A stretch of 64,000 nt of DNA from Aulostomus chinensis (Eukaryota; Chordata; Actinopteri; Syngnathiformes; Aulostomidae), in NCBI GenBank assembly GCA_037954235.1, contig JBBMOA010000017.1, forward strand, positions 24,706,527-24,770,526, written 5' to 3'. Position 1 is the first letter of the stretch. Each line of letters begins with the position of its first letter. The notes beneath the pieces are model-generated. The model was not told the origin of the DNA. It did not search any database and saw only the letters and a list, made by a program, of their open reading frames with translations. Below, piece after piece: positions 49,860 through 63,504 of the stretch. Position numbers and translations under genes: made by a program.

Positions 49860-50620
49860 GTTCTACTTCACCTTAAAAGTGTATTTTCCTTCCATGTTTC
49901 ACAAATGTCTGTGGTGTCTTTTATGCTCCTTAATCTGCAAACGCTTTGATTTGGGCTGAAATCAAACCAGACCTCTTTTGGTTCTGCGATGACTCAGAAG
50001 CGTCAGACGCAAGCTCAAACCAGAGTATTTGTAAACACACATTTTTGGACTGTTTTGCTGTTGTTCGCCGTCAAGTCTCCGTTCGCTTCATCTTCTTTGT
50101 CGTCTTCTTCTCCAACAGCCCAGACGCGGCAAAGAGGAGAACGGATGTGTTTTACCTCCAGCCTGAACAGAATGTTCACACGCACAGGTCAGAGTGAGTG
50201 CACGCCGAGGTTACCGCCAGTCCATCCATCTCTTAGTACCATTTCACATCTCACGGCTGCTGTGGTCACCTGTCACTGGGATGCATGTCAAATAAATGAT
50301 ATCATTTCTTCCTTCTCTCGAAGTCAGCAACATGCAGCACATAAACACCGGCGTGGTGTGGATTCACGCATCTGTGGGATCTAATTTCTAGATGACAAGA
50401 ATTCTCTCCAATCTCTCTCTTCATGAACAAAAATTGCAGTTCACATTCTACAAGAGAAGTTGATGTTTGTTTTCTGATGTCTGACCTCAACAGCTCCCAC
50501 TGGTACACTTCTCAACCGTTAGACCAGGCGACGCTCCAGAGCATGCTCACTCGCATCCTGGCTGTCAGAGAGGTTCACCGGGATCAGAGGGCATCCGCAG
50601 CTGACGACAGTTTACAGTGA
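32778..50620 (+). CDS. zmym4: ZMYM4 zinc finger MYM-type protein, complete
   Basis: Nuclear protein with an array of MYM zinc fingers and a C-terminal Crypton-derived (tyrosine-recombinase-like) domain. Coding exons: 32778-32816, 34955-35537, 36159-36238, 36954-37100, 37459-37522, 37745-37941, 38022-38146, 38226-38463, 39197-39409, 39527-39677, 39945-40060, 40153-40521, 40601-40751, 40945-41120, 41235-41412, 41493-41606, 42017-42060, 42160-42298, 46298-46443, 46537-46654, 47406-47651, 47820-47896, 48343-48472, 48582-48733, 48920-49034, 49175-49432, 49683-49794, 50119-50187, 50494-50620. Phases agree throughout and give about 1557 residues; the human protein has 1548. MYM motifs include KGQTAFQRKGSTQLFCSTVC and PQYHLAMVDGTIRNFCSYDC; a Pro/Val linker (VPVPVPVFIPVPM) precedes the C-terminal domain (RPNGDTYSPDSIFYLCLGIQ, CPVRLYEFYLSRC). 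These match ZMYM4 better than ZMYM2 or ZMYM3. A NAGNAG acceptor occurs at 39191-39196. Poly(A) signals: AATAAA near 51249 and 51370. Confidence 0.92.
32817..34954. other. ZMYM4 first intron
   Basis: About 2.1 kb of AT-rich sequence with no recognised exon or element. Confidence 0.6.
42981..43481 (+). CDS. piggyBac-derived cysteine-rich exon inside ZMYM4 (candidate alternative exon)
   Basis: A 501-base phase 1-1 exon candidate on the same strand as ZMYM4, between its exons at 42160-42298 and 46298-46443. It is bounded by ACGACTAG and donor GTGAGC. In the ZMYM4 frame it opens AVSIMTLARTSLPDQ, then reads ARLTGRHFLGRRDAVSDCKVC, a K/E-rich stretch of about 70 residues, and FYCKTCCGEPSLCPVPCFEL YHT (one run, split here). 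The GRHF, CKVCS, FYCxTC, LCxxPCFxxYHT order is that of the C-terminal zinc-binding domain of piggyBac transposases. No upstream catalytic DDD domain is visible nearby. Frame compatibility with both neighbours is seen; use in transcripts is inferred. Confidence 0.7.
43706..43960 (+). other. candidate alternative terminal exon and poly(A) site within ZMYM4
   Basis: A strong acceptor (TTTTTCTTTCTACAG, ending 43705) follows the piggyBac-like exon. In the frame left by that exon it adds two codons (Ala-Ser) and a TGA at 43711-43713. AATAAA at 43940-43945 follows within about 230 bases. Together they would terminate a ZMYM4 transcript before its Crypton-derived C-terminal exons. Confidence 0.55.
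43961..46297. other. ZMYM4 intron 3' to the piggyBac-derived exons
   Basis: Contains a MITE-like copy (about 44185-44600) and a (CA)n tract (45457-45490), with no further coding sequence recognised. It ends at the acceptor CCTCTAG before 46298. Confidence 0.5.
44185..44600. mobile_element. MITE-like element copy in ZMYM4 intron
   Basis: Left end GATACTCAACCCAAAAAGTA followed by TATCAAGTACTCACAAATGG; interior GTGGCTGGTTCTTCCTGCAT and GAGTCACAAAGAAG. The right end is decayed. Confidence 0.6.
47063..47279. mobile_element. MITE-like element copy with both inverted ends
   Basis: The left end (GATACTTCACCCAGAAAGTC, TTTTCAAGTACTCAAAAATG) and right end (CCCTTGAAAGGCTGAAAATA, CTTTTGGGTGAAGTATTTC) are inverted repeats of about 45 bases. 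The interior is short (GGAGTCACAAAGAAGCAGTG). This copy best defines the family. Confidence 0.75.
49802..49858. repeat. (CA)n microsatellite
   Basis: Pure CA dinucleotide run of about 28 units, starting a few bases after the donor of a ZMYM4 exon (49794). Confidence 0.95.
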
Positions 50621-51881
50621 AGGAGGGAGTGCTCGTCCACACAACTACAACAGAACTCTTCACTGATGCTCATCAGTCCACAGTGACTTCCAGCTGTACG
50701 TTCAGCCTTCGGGCAGCTCAGACTAACAGGTCCTGGAGACGGGCGTTGATGGAAGGACCGCCGGGCTGAGAGACACGATGAGCAGATGCTTGGTCACAGA
50801 GAGACTTTGGAAGCGCAGGATTGTGGTATTTAGCTACCTGACATTTCCTCCTCACACGAATGCACGAGTTTACAAACACCTGATACTGTTAGGTATGAAA
50901 AAGGGAGTGTTCAACTGTCACACCTCATCTTTTATGACATGTGGCACCAGGAACGGGCCTGGTGGAGCCTGAGCAGCCGACTGCCCCCAGTCTCATGTAG
51001 ATAACCTCATCCTGAACCTCCACCATGTGCTGATGTCCTTTTGTTGCCTGCCATGTTTGCATCTGCTAACATGGAGCGATCCAAGTGTTGAAGGTCAATA
51101 CTGGTATTTTTAACTGAAGCTGCCGTCAGAAGAATCCTTTGACACGTTTAACGTTCCACGGAAACCCAGGAGAACGATATTTGGTTTTGTGATTGGCAAG
51201 TGTGCTCCGTGTACAAAACTAGCTGGTGACCATTTGATGAATGGCCGAATAAAAATGTAGTTGAAGAAGGCATCGGCCTGGACGATAGAGCTGGAAAAAA
51301 CTATGATGGTAAAATGTTCCGTTTCAGTCAGTGTCACTCATACCTGGCCATTTCTAATGAGCTGTTTTTAATAAAGATCTGAAGATCTGCATTTGTCAGT
51401 CGGGCGAAAGGCCTCATGAGTGAGCTTCCCCGTCTCCCTCCATCATGTTTCTGTTGTTGTGTCACATCCTCACGGCGTAACTGATCAGTGATTGGCTGAT
51501 CTCAGCATCAGGACCTCCGCCCCGGGGGTTGGTTCACTCACACGAGGATGCATTTTGATTCCGTACAGTGTCATGGTAGAACTCTGGTTGAGGAACCATT
51601 TGTTGGACTCTGGGATTGATCTGGATCTGATGGGGTCACGTCTCCACCTTGGCGGAGGTCTACGTTCCCTTAATACTCTGGAACGACCTCCGTGGTGGAG
51701 GTATGTAGGCGGTTCTGACGTGGAACAAGGGAGAACCAACTCAACATTGGGGCAGAACTATTTAACCCAGCAAAAACACAAAAAGGAAGGCAGAATAACG
51801 CATGAAAATCAACGAGTGAATCATAGAAAAAGCAGGATAAAGGAAGGAAATCACACGAGGTCACTCAGTATCTATGGCGGC

Positions 51882-51912
<31 letters not shown>

Positions 51913-52088
51913 ACAGAGGCAGATCGTTTGATCATGAGTTCTGTTGATGATTAGAAAGCTGCAGTGGTGCCTTGCCGCCTCTGTTGTGGTTTTATGAACG
52001 AGTTCTCTGATGCTATGTTGATATTCTTGATCCTGTGTGGCCTTATGACCTCCCCAACTCTCCCGCCTCCCTTTTCCTCTGCAGGCCA

Positions 52089-52146
<58 letters not shown>
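52089..52146. repeat. palindromic (GT)n(AT)n(AC)n tract
   Basis: A GT run passes into an AT run and then an AC run, so the two flanks are reverse complements around an AT centre and can form a long hairpin. Confidence 0.95.
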
Positions 52147-52147
<1 letters not shown>

Positions 52148-52224
52148 CCTGCTGTATTCCCTTTGATGTTCCTCTGGGACGTACGTCCTCTTCTAATTGT
52201 TTTCTCTTCCTGCTCTTTAATTCA

Positions 52225-52535
52225 AAGTTATATTTCACCCAAATAGTGTTTTTTTTTTTTGGTTGGTTTTTTTGCCTTTCAAGTCCTCACAAACAGGCAA
52301 GATGACATTTTTTCCCCTCCTGCTTCACTTCTTTGTGACTCCAGATTGCTGTGAGAGCCAGCCACGTGTATTTAGCTTGAAGCTAACGGTCATTGATGGC
52401 TAACAACAGCTAAACTGTCCAAAAAAATGTCAGTTTATAAACTCTGAAGGTCAGCGTCACATTTGTGGCCGGTTCTTTCTGCATCCTGGAGTCCGTCACC
52501 GCTGAAACCTGTTTGTGCTTGAGAGTCAAAAAGCA
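52225..52535. mobile_element. MITE-like element copy
   Basis: Left end TATATTTCACCCAAATAGTG, TTGCCTTTCAAGTCCTCACA; interior GAGAGCCAGCCACGTGTATT, TAGCTTGAAGCTAACGGTCA; right end decayed. Confidence 0.6.
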
Positions 52536-53814
52536 CAAAAAAAAAAGAGGAGCTGCAGCTCACCGCTGTACGACAGCTGTACGGTTCAAAGTACTCATCA
52601 GTGACTAGTGTTACTGCAGTGTGCCTACCATGCTGACCAGTCTACTGCTACTCATTCCGGTTGTTTTATTGGCAGCAGAACTTAACACGAATCTTTGTTG
52701 TGTGCTTGAGCTCCTGCTGACTCACTCCACAACCATTGGAGCCCCGAAGGCAGGCGGCGGTCCAGGGTGGTGCTGGCTACCCATCATATCTGACCGCCCA
52801 CGCCAGATGACCCCAAAAACAATAATTGCATCAATTACCTCTGTTTTGTTTGTTTTTATCCGTCCAGGAGCTCCAGTGTTGCCAGACTGGGACGTTTTCT
52901 CTGCAGGCGGAAAGCCGCCAAGTCTGGCAACGATTTGGGTGGAACACCTGTTTTAAAAAAAAAGAAAAAGAGCATTGGGCGGGGCCATAATTTCTATACG
53001 TTTGGGTGTTTCGTCACTTATTGGCCTCATTGTTGATTGTTTTTCTGTAACCGAGCAGACAACTCCAGGACTCCCCCAGAAATGGACCTGACCCCCTTGT
53101 TTGAAAAGTCCATTGCTCCAATGTGTCTGACGCTCTCAACATGGACGCGTGCGGCTGGACCAGTAACACTCGTTGTTATTGACATTCGTTTTCTGAATCC
53201 CAGGGTTTCCTTCCCGCATCACAGTTTAGCTCATTTACCTAAAAAATAGAAGAAAGAAAAGCAGGAGAGACATGTTGCTTAGCAGACGTTCCATGTTGTG
53301 ACAGTGAAACCTCCACCAGCGACGCCACCATGTGGGGATTCAGGGAGCTGCTACGCTACTCATGACGTCATCGTCAGAGGATTCTCTCTTTTGTTCTTTG
53401 TTAGGTTCATGTGCCTTCACGTGTGCCTCGTGTCATGTTCTTGGTGTTTATGAAACGATTTCACATTCAGAAAAACAAACAAACGTCAAAGCAGGACAAT
53501 GAGGTGTCACCGATGAAAGAATGACATCACCCTCATCGCTGGCTGACGCCTACGTGAAGGTGGTTGTGAATACACACCCCCGTGACCATCGAGTATTGGC
53601 CTCTGCAGCTTGTAGTTTCAAGACCGTGGATTTCTAATGAAGCATGACGGCAATGAAATGTGAATGTTGCGAGTGTCCATGTGCAGTTTTAATCACTGAT
53701 TCATAAAATGTTCTGTTTTCCAAGTGTCTTTGATTGGAGTTGAGATGGGTTTTTCATCCTCGTTTGTTTTGAAGACGCAAACCTCAAAAGATTGTCAAGC
53801 AGTAGTTTAGAGGA

Positions 53815-53993
53815 GAAGGTGATGCTCAGTCCAAAAGGTGTGTTCTTGCTAGCTGTTAGCTTCTCGCTCAGTATAAGTGGCTGGCTCTTCCTGCATTCTG
53901 GAGTCACAAATTGATGCAGGAGGGAAGAACAGAGGTCTTTCACAGCTCAGAACAAATTTATGAGAACTTGAAAGGCAAAATGTACTTTTATGA
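53815..53993. mobile_element. MITE-like element copy
   Basis: Interior GTGGCTGGCTCTTCCTGCAT, TCTGGAGTCACAAATTGATG; right end TTTATGAGAACTTGAAAGGC. Confidence 0.6.
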
Positions 53994-54452
53994 CCATACA
54001 ATCTCTAGTGCCCCACAGAAATGATGGAAATACATCAACATGTTTCATACTCGGTAAATTTCCATAAAGACTAAAAATAAGTGGGATTACTCCGACATTC
54101 TTAAACAAACCAGACCAGGAAGTACGACCTCGTTAAATGGGAGCAGAAAATACTGCAGTCAACTACAAGACCAAAGCAGGAACTGTAATTCCCTGCAGCA
54201 GATTAAATGTACATGACTCTGATTTGCTGCTCACGTCCCTGCTGGTGTCACAGTAACGACACACATGAGACACCGATAAAGAGACGACGGTACCGATGGA
54301 GTGCCGCTCCTCCGGACTCATCCAGGGATTGTAGAACTTCCTGGTTGCAGAAGCCGATCGCTGATCAGCATTAGGACGAGAACACAGATGACGTGCTGAT
54401 GTGACAAAACTAATTTACAATCAGTGAGCAAAAAAAACAACAAAGTAACATC

Positions 54453-54470
54453 TTCATGAAACTTCCTGAA
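54453..54470 (+). promoter_or_regulatory. heat shock element, four perfect units
   Basis: TTCATGAAACTTCCTGAA is four alternating TTC/GAA units with correct two-base spacing, an ideal HSF1 trimer site. It lies about 230 bases upstream of the hsp30-like start region. Confidence 0.75.
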
Positions 54471-54545
54471 AACCCTGGAGGATTCCAGTGATGTCATCAG
54501 TCCTGAGAAACAGCTCCCCCCGCTGGAGGACTGTGGCGACTACAG

Positions 54546-54558
54546 GAATGTTCCAGAA
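54546..54558 (+). promoter_or_regulatory. heat shock element, three perfect units
   Basis: GAATGTTCCAGAA fits GAAnnTTCnnGAA exactly. It lies about 28 bases upstream of a TATA-like element (TATAAG, 54586-54591) and about 140 bases upstream of the hsp30-like reading frame. Confidence 0.75.
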
Positions 54559-54684
54559 GGCTCCCGAGTTTCTCCAGTCAGAACATATAAGCCGGACCGT
54601 CCCGCTGCTGAGACACGAAACCATCCAGACAGCAGAGACGACGCCTGATCAGCGCTTCACCTCCATACTAAACAGACTCTGAAG

Positions 54685-55276
54685 ATGCGTGTGCTTATGA
54701 ATTCTGGCCGGCCCTCTTGGATTTCTACGGGCCTGGAAACAGACTGAGGTCAGAGGTCAAAGGTCAGCTCTATCGGCAGGATCTACTGCAGCAGCTCCAC
54801 AGCGGTCTGGAGCTGATGGACAAGCTCCAACACAAGATCCTGGAGGAGATGCGGCCGACCTACCAACTGCAGGAAGAGGGAGGACACCTGGACCTGACCC
54901 TGGACACCTGAGGCTTTTCTCCCCTGAGGAGCTGTTCGTCAGGCAGGTGGGCGGGAAGCTGAGAGTCAGCAGAAAGACAGAGAAGAAGCAGGAGGACAGG
55001 AGAGGCTGCTGCTGTCACACCCGCCAGGAGTTCAGACAGGAATTTGACGTACCTGAAGGGCTGGACCCTGAGGCCATCACCTGCCACCTGGCTCCAGACG
55101 GGAGGCTCCACATCCAGGCAGCCGAAGCTCCACGTGTGAAGGAGGCGGAGACAGAGGCGAGCATCAGGAGGAGGAGATGCAGAAGAGAGACAGCAGCGGC
55201 TCCCGGGACAGACTTGGACACATGGACTCAGCTCTGCTGCTGCTGCGACCGTGTGAACGGCGTCAGAGGTGCTTGA
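54685..55276 (+). pseudogene. hsp30-like small heat shock protein, disrupted
   Basis: Fish hsp30 genes are intronless small heat shock chaperones strongly induced by heat. Here the N-terminal frame reads ALLDFYGPGNRLRSEVKG and QDLLQQLHSGLELMDKLQ, then YQLQEEGGHLDLTLDT and a TGA. After a further shift of frame the alpha-crystallin core resumes as FSPEELFVRQVGGKLRVS and EFRQEFDVPEGLDPEA, ITCHLAPDGRLHIQA. The nearby ATG (54685) is out of frame with the N-terminal part, a stop falls in the core, and a 2-base insertion lies in the SPEEL codons. At least three lesions separate it from a working gene, unless some are sequencing errors. The upstream heat shock elements and TATA box look intact. Confidence 0.75.
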
Positions 55277-56354
55277 GCATCCATGTAAACCTGTCATGAC
55301 TGAACTCACTGACACCTGAAGAATGGCTTCTGACTTTAGTTTTTTTAGTCGGTAAGAATCACTGAACTTGGACGAATACGAGCTCAGACTGAATGAATGC
55401 TAATGAGTTCAAATCAGCTGATCAAACCGATCCATCCCAGGGCGTTGGTTCCACGACGGTTACTGAACCACAGGATTCAGCTCGTGACGTCACACGCTAC
55501 GTCCTTCCATGTGTCTCATACTTAAATAAAGGTGACATTTCTTCAACCTGAACACGGCTGCTCAAACTGGGGCCTGGGGACCAAACTTGGCTCACTGAAT
55601 AAAAGGTTTGACGGTGCGATGAGGAGATTTTGAACGTACAAACTGTTGAGCGCCGCTTCAGGAGGGAAGAATGCAGTTGAAACACCTATCCTGAGAATTG
55701 AGCAGCTCCCTGAACTGATCAGGCAGCGGGTTTGAATGTTTTATTTCTGCATTGAACCATCCGGTGTGCCAATGTGGGAATTTGTGGAATTCAGTAATTC
55801 ATTAAATTAGCAATCACATGAAACTCCTGGGTGTGTGTGTGTGTGTGTGTGAGGGAGACAGAACAAAGAAACAGGAAGTGTTTATTCATTCAAATGCTGG
55901 GATTCTTTTTTCCCTGCTGCACCCATCAAGTAAAGCTAATCTGGTTTTAATCGGCCGTGTAATCCTAATCTGATTTTGAAACCCCGCCTCCATCATTGAT
56001 TTTGCATAGACAAGTAAGATAAGAACGTTATCCTCATAAACACACCCTCCATACTTGTAATAAATAGGAAAATAAAGCCCAAACACACCAAATTTCATGT
56101 ATAGAAAAGAAAACAGCCAAATACAATAAAATCCAATCAATCTTCCACTATCTTTATTATGTTTGCATGATAACTTCGTTTTTTCTTAATAATTGCAAAA
56201 AAAGTAAAGGGTTTAAGGAACAGACAACATATAAAAACATGGAGTGAAAAAGTTGAAAGAAAAGCAAACAGCACAGACGTGTGAAAGACATTAAAAGTCA
56301 CGTGCGTTGAACCTCCTTCCTGTGGCGAAGGAGGGCGCAGGTCCTGCTGGGGGT
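55277..56354. other. interval between the hsp30 pseudogene and tubulin
   Basis: AATAAA at 55525-55530 could be an old hsp30 poly(A) signal. There is a (GT)n tract at 55832-55850, and a reverse-strand AATAAA at 56153-56158 is the probable beta-tubulin poly(A) signal. No coding sequence recognised. Confidence 0.5.
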
Positions 56355-59497
<3,143 letters not shown>

Positions 59498-60478
59498 AAT
59501 TATTTTTTTAACCGAAGGTTAAAACTTCTCCAAAAAAAATTAGCGACGTAGACGAAGTTCACACTCCTGCAACGGAAGAAGTTTTAAACAGAGTAGGTAA
59601 GAACCCTTGTAACTGCCTGACACTCAAAGAATTCGATTGGTCCAACTACGTGTCAATCACAGCTCTTCACTTCAATCATTGGTTGATCAAAATAAAATTC
59701 GAATTCTGGTTGGATAATCCGCTGGCGGGGGCGGGGAGGGGTTTTCGTAACGACCCCGTAGAGAACCATCCAATCGAAACCAGCAAACCGAGGTGTTCGG
59801 CGCCCATTCCGTTGCCACAGTAACAAAAAACACAACAGAAAAACCAAAACATACGTGACACTTTATATGAGATTTCACATCAACTCGGAGATGAGTAGTA
59901 GTACCAGTAACAGCAGTGATAGTAGTAGTTGTAACAGTAGCTGTAGAAGTAGTAGTAGTAGTACTAGTATTATATGGAAGCGATAGGGGCCAAAGTATAT
60001 GCTTAATTTATATAATTTTTGAGCGGGTGGATTCCGTTGCTTCTGGTCTGTTTACTTTTTGGATAAAGAACATTCGAAATACCGAGCACTTTTTTAACTT
60101 CTTGTATTTATTTATTTATTTATTATAACTATCATGCTGCGACCTTTTGAGTCGCGTTACCTTGAATTTCCCCAAGGAAATGAATAATTATATCACATTT
60201 CATTTCATTAGTTCACATAAAATAAGAAGATTCAAAGGGAGAACAACAGACTATTATAACATTTCCTTCGGCTGAAGTAGGTATGTCTTTCTTTAGTAGG
60301 TTGAGCTTAGTTACGTTTAACAAATCTAACAAATAGTTTGAACGAATCCAAAATAATTTAAATGTAAATGCACTCACAGGACGAGAGATCAATTGTTACT
60401 GAAAGACTTTTTCAAATAATTATTCTCAACAGTCCCCTGACGTCATTTCCCTGCGACTGTTCAGCGCGACATACCAAC
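59498..60478. other. divergent tubulin/NRDE2 promoter region
   Basis: Contains a GTA/CAG-type trinucleotide-rich stretch (59890-59970) and a full CRE near NRDE2. No TATA box was seen for either gene. Confidence 0.5.
60438..60445. promoter_or_regulatory. CRE palindrome upstream of NRDE2
   Basis: TGACGTCA, the full CREB/ATF site, about 34 bases before the NRDE2 start codon. Sequence match only. It would be the core-promoter element of a TATA-less gene. Confidence 0.45.
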
Positions 60479-61652
60479 ATGGCGCTGTTTCCAGCTTTCG
60501 CAGAGGCGCAGAGTGACAAAGTTGAGGATTCGTCTAAAGGTGAAGTTTTTAGTACGTTTGACGTTTACCCTCGTTATCGTTACTCGGTGAAGCTAAACTC
60601 ACCGAACCACGTCAGCTTTTTGTTCAATTTTAATTCCGTTAATTTCCTGAAGAAAACAGCTCACCAATTTGTACGTCGGCATGTTTTCCGATACAAACTT
60701 GTCATTTAGTGCACCAACGTTAGCTACTAATGCTGCCAGCCAAACAAAGCTGGAGTTACGGTTTGTCTATGTCTATTCTCTGGTTCTCCAGACCTCGACT
60801 GGCTCAGCAATAAGAGCTTCCAGACCAGTGATGCTCTCTCCCTCCACACTCGCTTCCTGGGGAAGAACAATGAGAGGGAATCAAGGTACGAATCAAATGC
60901 AGTTCACTCCTCTTTTGCAGACATTACATTTACTGCTCAGTATTAGGAGTACTCCTCTTCAACCATTCTGTTGTTACAGACATTGGATAGTTTGACTCTT
61001 GTAATCTACATTTTTATGCCATGTGTAATGCATATTCCTCTCTATGTTCCTATTTTCATGTAACTGAATTTAGAAATTTGCTAAAATAAATATTATATGA
61101 ATAAAATTGGAGCTGTATGATTAACTGAAATGGCAGCATGTCTGACTGCAGTTTTTCAAATTGCAGAAAGTTGCAACATTTGTTGAAAACTAATTGTGAT
61201 ACCAGTTGAATTAAACATTGTGGTGCTTCTCCCTATTTCCTTTGTTATTATTGATTATTGATGTGTATTAATACATGTTTGTGCCACACCAAATAGCTGG
61301 CCATGCGTGCATTTCTGTTTATTTTTCACATGTACACATATTTCAGAGAAAGTGAACTGTATAATTTAATGTCTTGAATAATTAATCCCCAGTGAAGGCA
61401 AAGAGGAGGAAGATGACATTGTGCCAACCAGAAAGAAGAAAAAGAAGAGTGAAAAGCATAGAAAGAAGAGGAAGAAGGACAGAAAAGAGAGTAGGAGGTG
61501 TGTGGATAGTGGAGGGTCCGACCCTGAACCCGTCTTCCCCAGTGACCTAAAAAAGGAACGAGAGGCAGAGAGGTAAACCTGCAAACAAACACACACATCA
61601 TTCTGAATCATGTAGATGGTGGCACCGGCTGACTTACATTCTGTGTTTATGT

Positions 61653-61688
<36 letters not shown>

Positions 61689-63504
61689 GGCCTGAGGCTG
61701 CTCCACTAGCAAGTAGTTTCACCTGGTTGGATGACATTCAGTTACCTACAGCGCCAAAGTTCTGTGTGGACTGTAAACCAGACTCAGCCAACTGGACCTA
61801 CAAGTCTCTGTACAGAGGAGATGTAGCAAGGTGACACACTCACACACACTCACCATCATACAGGCTTTGCTCACTCCAACTATCAGCCTCTACAGCTTCT
61901 TAAAAACTTTACCCAAAAGGTTTATTTGGTCGTCAAGTACTCACTAATAGAAGTCTTTTCCTCCTGCATCATTTTTTTTGTGACTATAAAATGCAGAAAG
62001 GGCCAGCCACGTATATTTAGCTTGAAGCTAATGGAGCTGACTGAACTGATATTTGCCAGCATCAAAACTGTTCAGAAAGGTCAGTTTATAAACTCTAAAG
62101 TGTATCATCCAGTATAATCCGCATATTTACAATAATCCTTCTGGTAGGAAAGGATCTAGATTTCATTACATTCGCTTCTTGAAGAAGCCGTTCAAATGTA
62201 CATGTAAACACAAGGGATTGGCAGGTCGGTGATTGAGGACTGGAGTTTGTCCTCTTCCAGCGCCCCTGTTCTCTGCTTCTGATGAACTGTTTAAAGCCTC
62301 TGGTAGCAAATCAGATTTACATCGCAATAACGTGGGTGATTGTTTGAAAACTGATTTGGAAACTCTGTGTCTTCCAGGTATAAGAGGAAAGGCAGCTCAT
62401 CACTGGGTCTAGACCCCCGCAGACAGGAAGTGAGCTGGGACGACTCAAATAAGAAACAGAAAGGCTCTGAGAAGAAGAGAGGAGCCGACAGATACTTCTC
62501 CACAGCCAGTCGGCAACTGCTGAGGTCTGAGCATCCTCTTCCTGCTTTACCAAATACTGCTGGATGTAGTGCTGTCACCAACCTCACCTCCTTCCTCCCA
62601 CTGGGTGATGATGAGGGGGAGAACACAGGAGGACTGAAGGGTAAGAGATGTAGCCACAACTAACAGTGAAGAGGCAGACTAGGATTTCACAACTGGTGGG
62701 CGGTACCACATGAAATCTTTTATCATCTTTTTTAAAAAAATTTTTTTTACTAATTTTAAGTACAGAAAGTTTACAACAAAACCCACAAACCGCATAAACT
62801 TGCAGATCATTTTGTGTATTTTGTTGACTCATCCCAACTCTCCTCGTACTCAAGGTGAGGCAATTGTTTCACATTCGTAAAAGGCCATTTCTTCTTATAC
62901 ACAAAGTCAATAATGGCTTTATTACCTCCACCAGTAATCTCTTATATTTTCATTGCTGTCAATTTATTTTTCTCTCAGCAAGTCTTCCCTCCAGCGGTAC
63001 TCCTTTGTGACTTCAGAATGCTGAAAGAGCCAGCAATGTATATTTTGGCTACAAACTCGTGGTGACTGAAAGCTAACAACAACTACACCAATAAAAAATA
63101 ACATCAAAACATTCCAAAAAACTTAATTTCACAAACAATCAAGTGTTCTTCAGTAATCCATGTGATATTTGAGTATCTCAACAAATCTAAGATGAACACA
63201 ATCTATGTGTCAGCTGCAAAGAGGAATGATTGAATCATTGACCAGGTTTTCTGTTGGGCTCTGATGTGTTCATCCAGGCGGGAGAGTTCCCACTTCGTCC
63301 GTAAACCCTCTCGGCGTGTACGACTCTTCTACTGCCCTCTGGCTGCAGGGGAAGGGGAAGCAGGACCAGACGGAGCACTCCAACAAGGAGACGGAAATGG
63401 AGAACAGTGATGTCCTTTTGACTGGACGGACGGAAGAGTTCAATAGGCGGCTCAGAGAGGAGCCAGCAGACTCGTTGCTATGGTTACAGTTCATACGGTA
63501 CCAG
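60479..63504 (+). CDS. nrde2: NRDE2 nuclear RNA surveillance protein, 5' exons only
   Basis: Nuclear protein that in mammals binds the helicase MTR4 and restrains exosome recruitment; related to nematode and yeast RNAi factors. Exons: 60479-60539, 60792-60885, 61393-61572, 61690-61830, 62378-62640, 63278-63504, all phase-consistent. Start MALFPAFAEAQSDKVEDSSK, then DLDWLSNKSFQ, a Lys/Arg-rich stretch (RKKKKKSEKHRKKRKK), the conserved SFTWLDDIQLP and NWTYKSLYRGDVARYKRKG of the MTR4-binding part, VNPLGVYDSSTALWLQGKGK, and EEFNRRLREEPADSLLWLQF, the start of the HAT-repeat region. The last donor in the window is GTAGAT at 63505; most of the protein lies to the right. The acceptor of exon 4 lies directly behind a TG repeat. 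Confidence 0.92.
61657..61687 (+). repeat. (TG)n tract abutting an NRDE2 acceptor
   Basis: A TG run leads directly into TGAAG, the 3' splice site of the NRDE2 exon starting at 61690, and takes the place of a normal poly-pyrimidine tract. Confidence 0.9.
61905..62110. mobile_element. MITE-like element copy (left half) in NRDE2 intron
   Basis: TTACCCAAAAGGTTTATTTG, TCAAGTACTCACTAATAGAA; then GGGCCAGCCACGTATATTTA and GCTTGAAGCTAATGGAGCTG. Another worn interior piece lies at about 62985-63135. Confidence 0.6.

Larger units (their letters stand above)
50621..54450. other. ZMYM4 3' UTR and intergenic region
   Basis: Holds two possible ZMYM4 poly(A) signals (51249, 51370), (GT)n at 51883-51909, a palindromic (GT)n(AT)n(AC)n tract at 52089-52146, and MITE-like pieces at about 52225-52535 and 53815-53993. 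A 111-codon open frame at 52621-52956 with a hydrophobic start resembles nothing I know and is not called as a gene. Confidence 0.5.

Noticed and set aside
52621..52956. 111-codon open frame with a leucine-rich start (TSLLLLIPVVLL)
   Set aside because: The middle is low in conserved features, there is no known homologue, splice context or poly(A) signal, and it lies among repeats. Chance frame is the simplest explanation.
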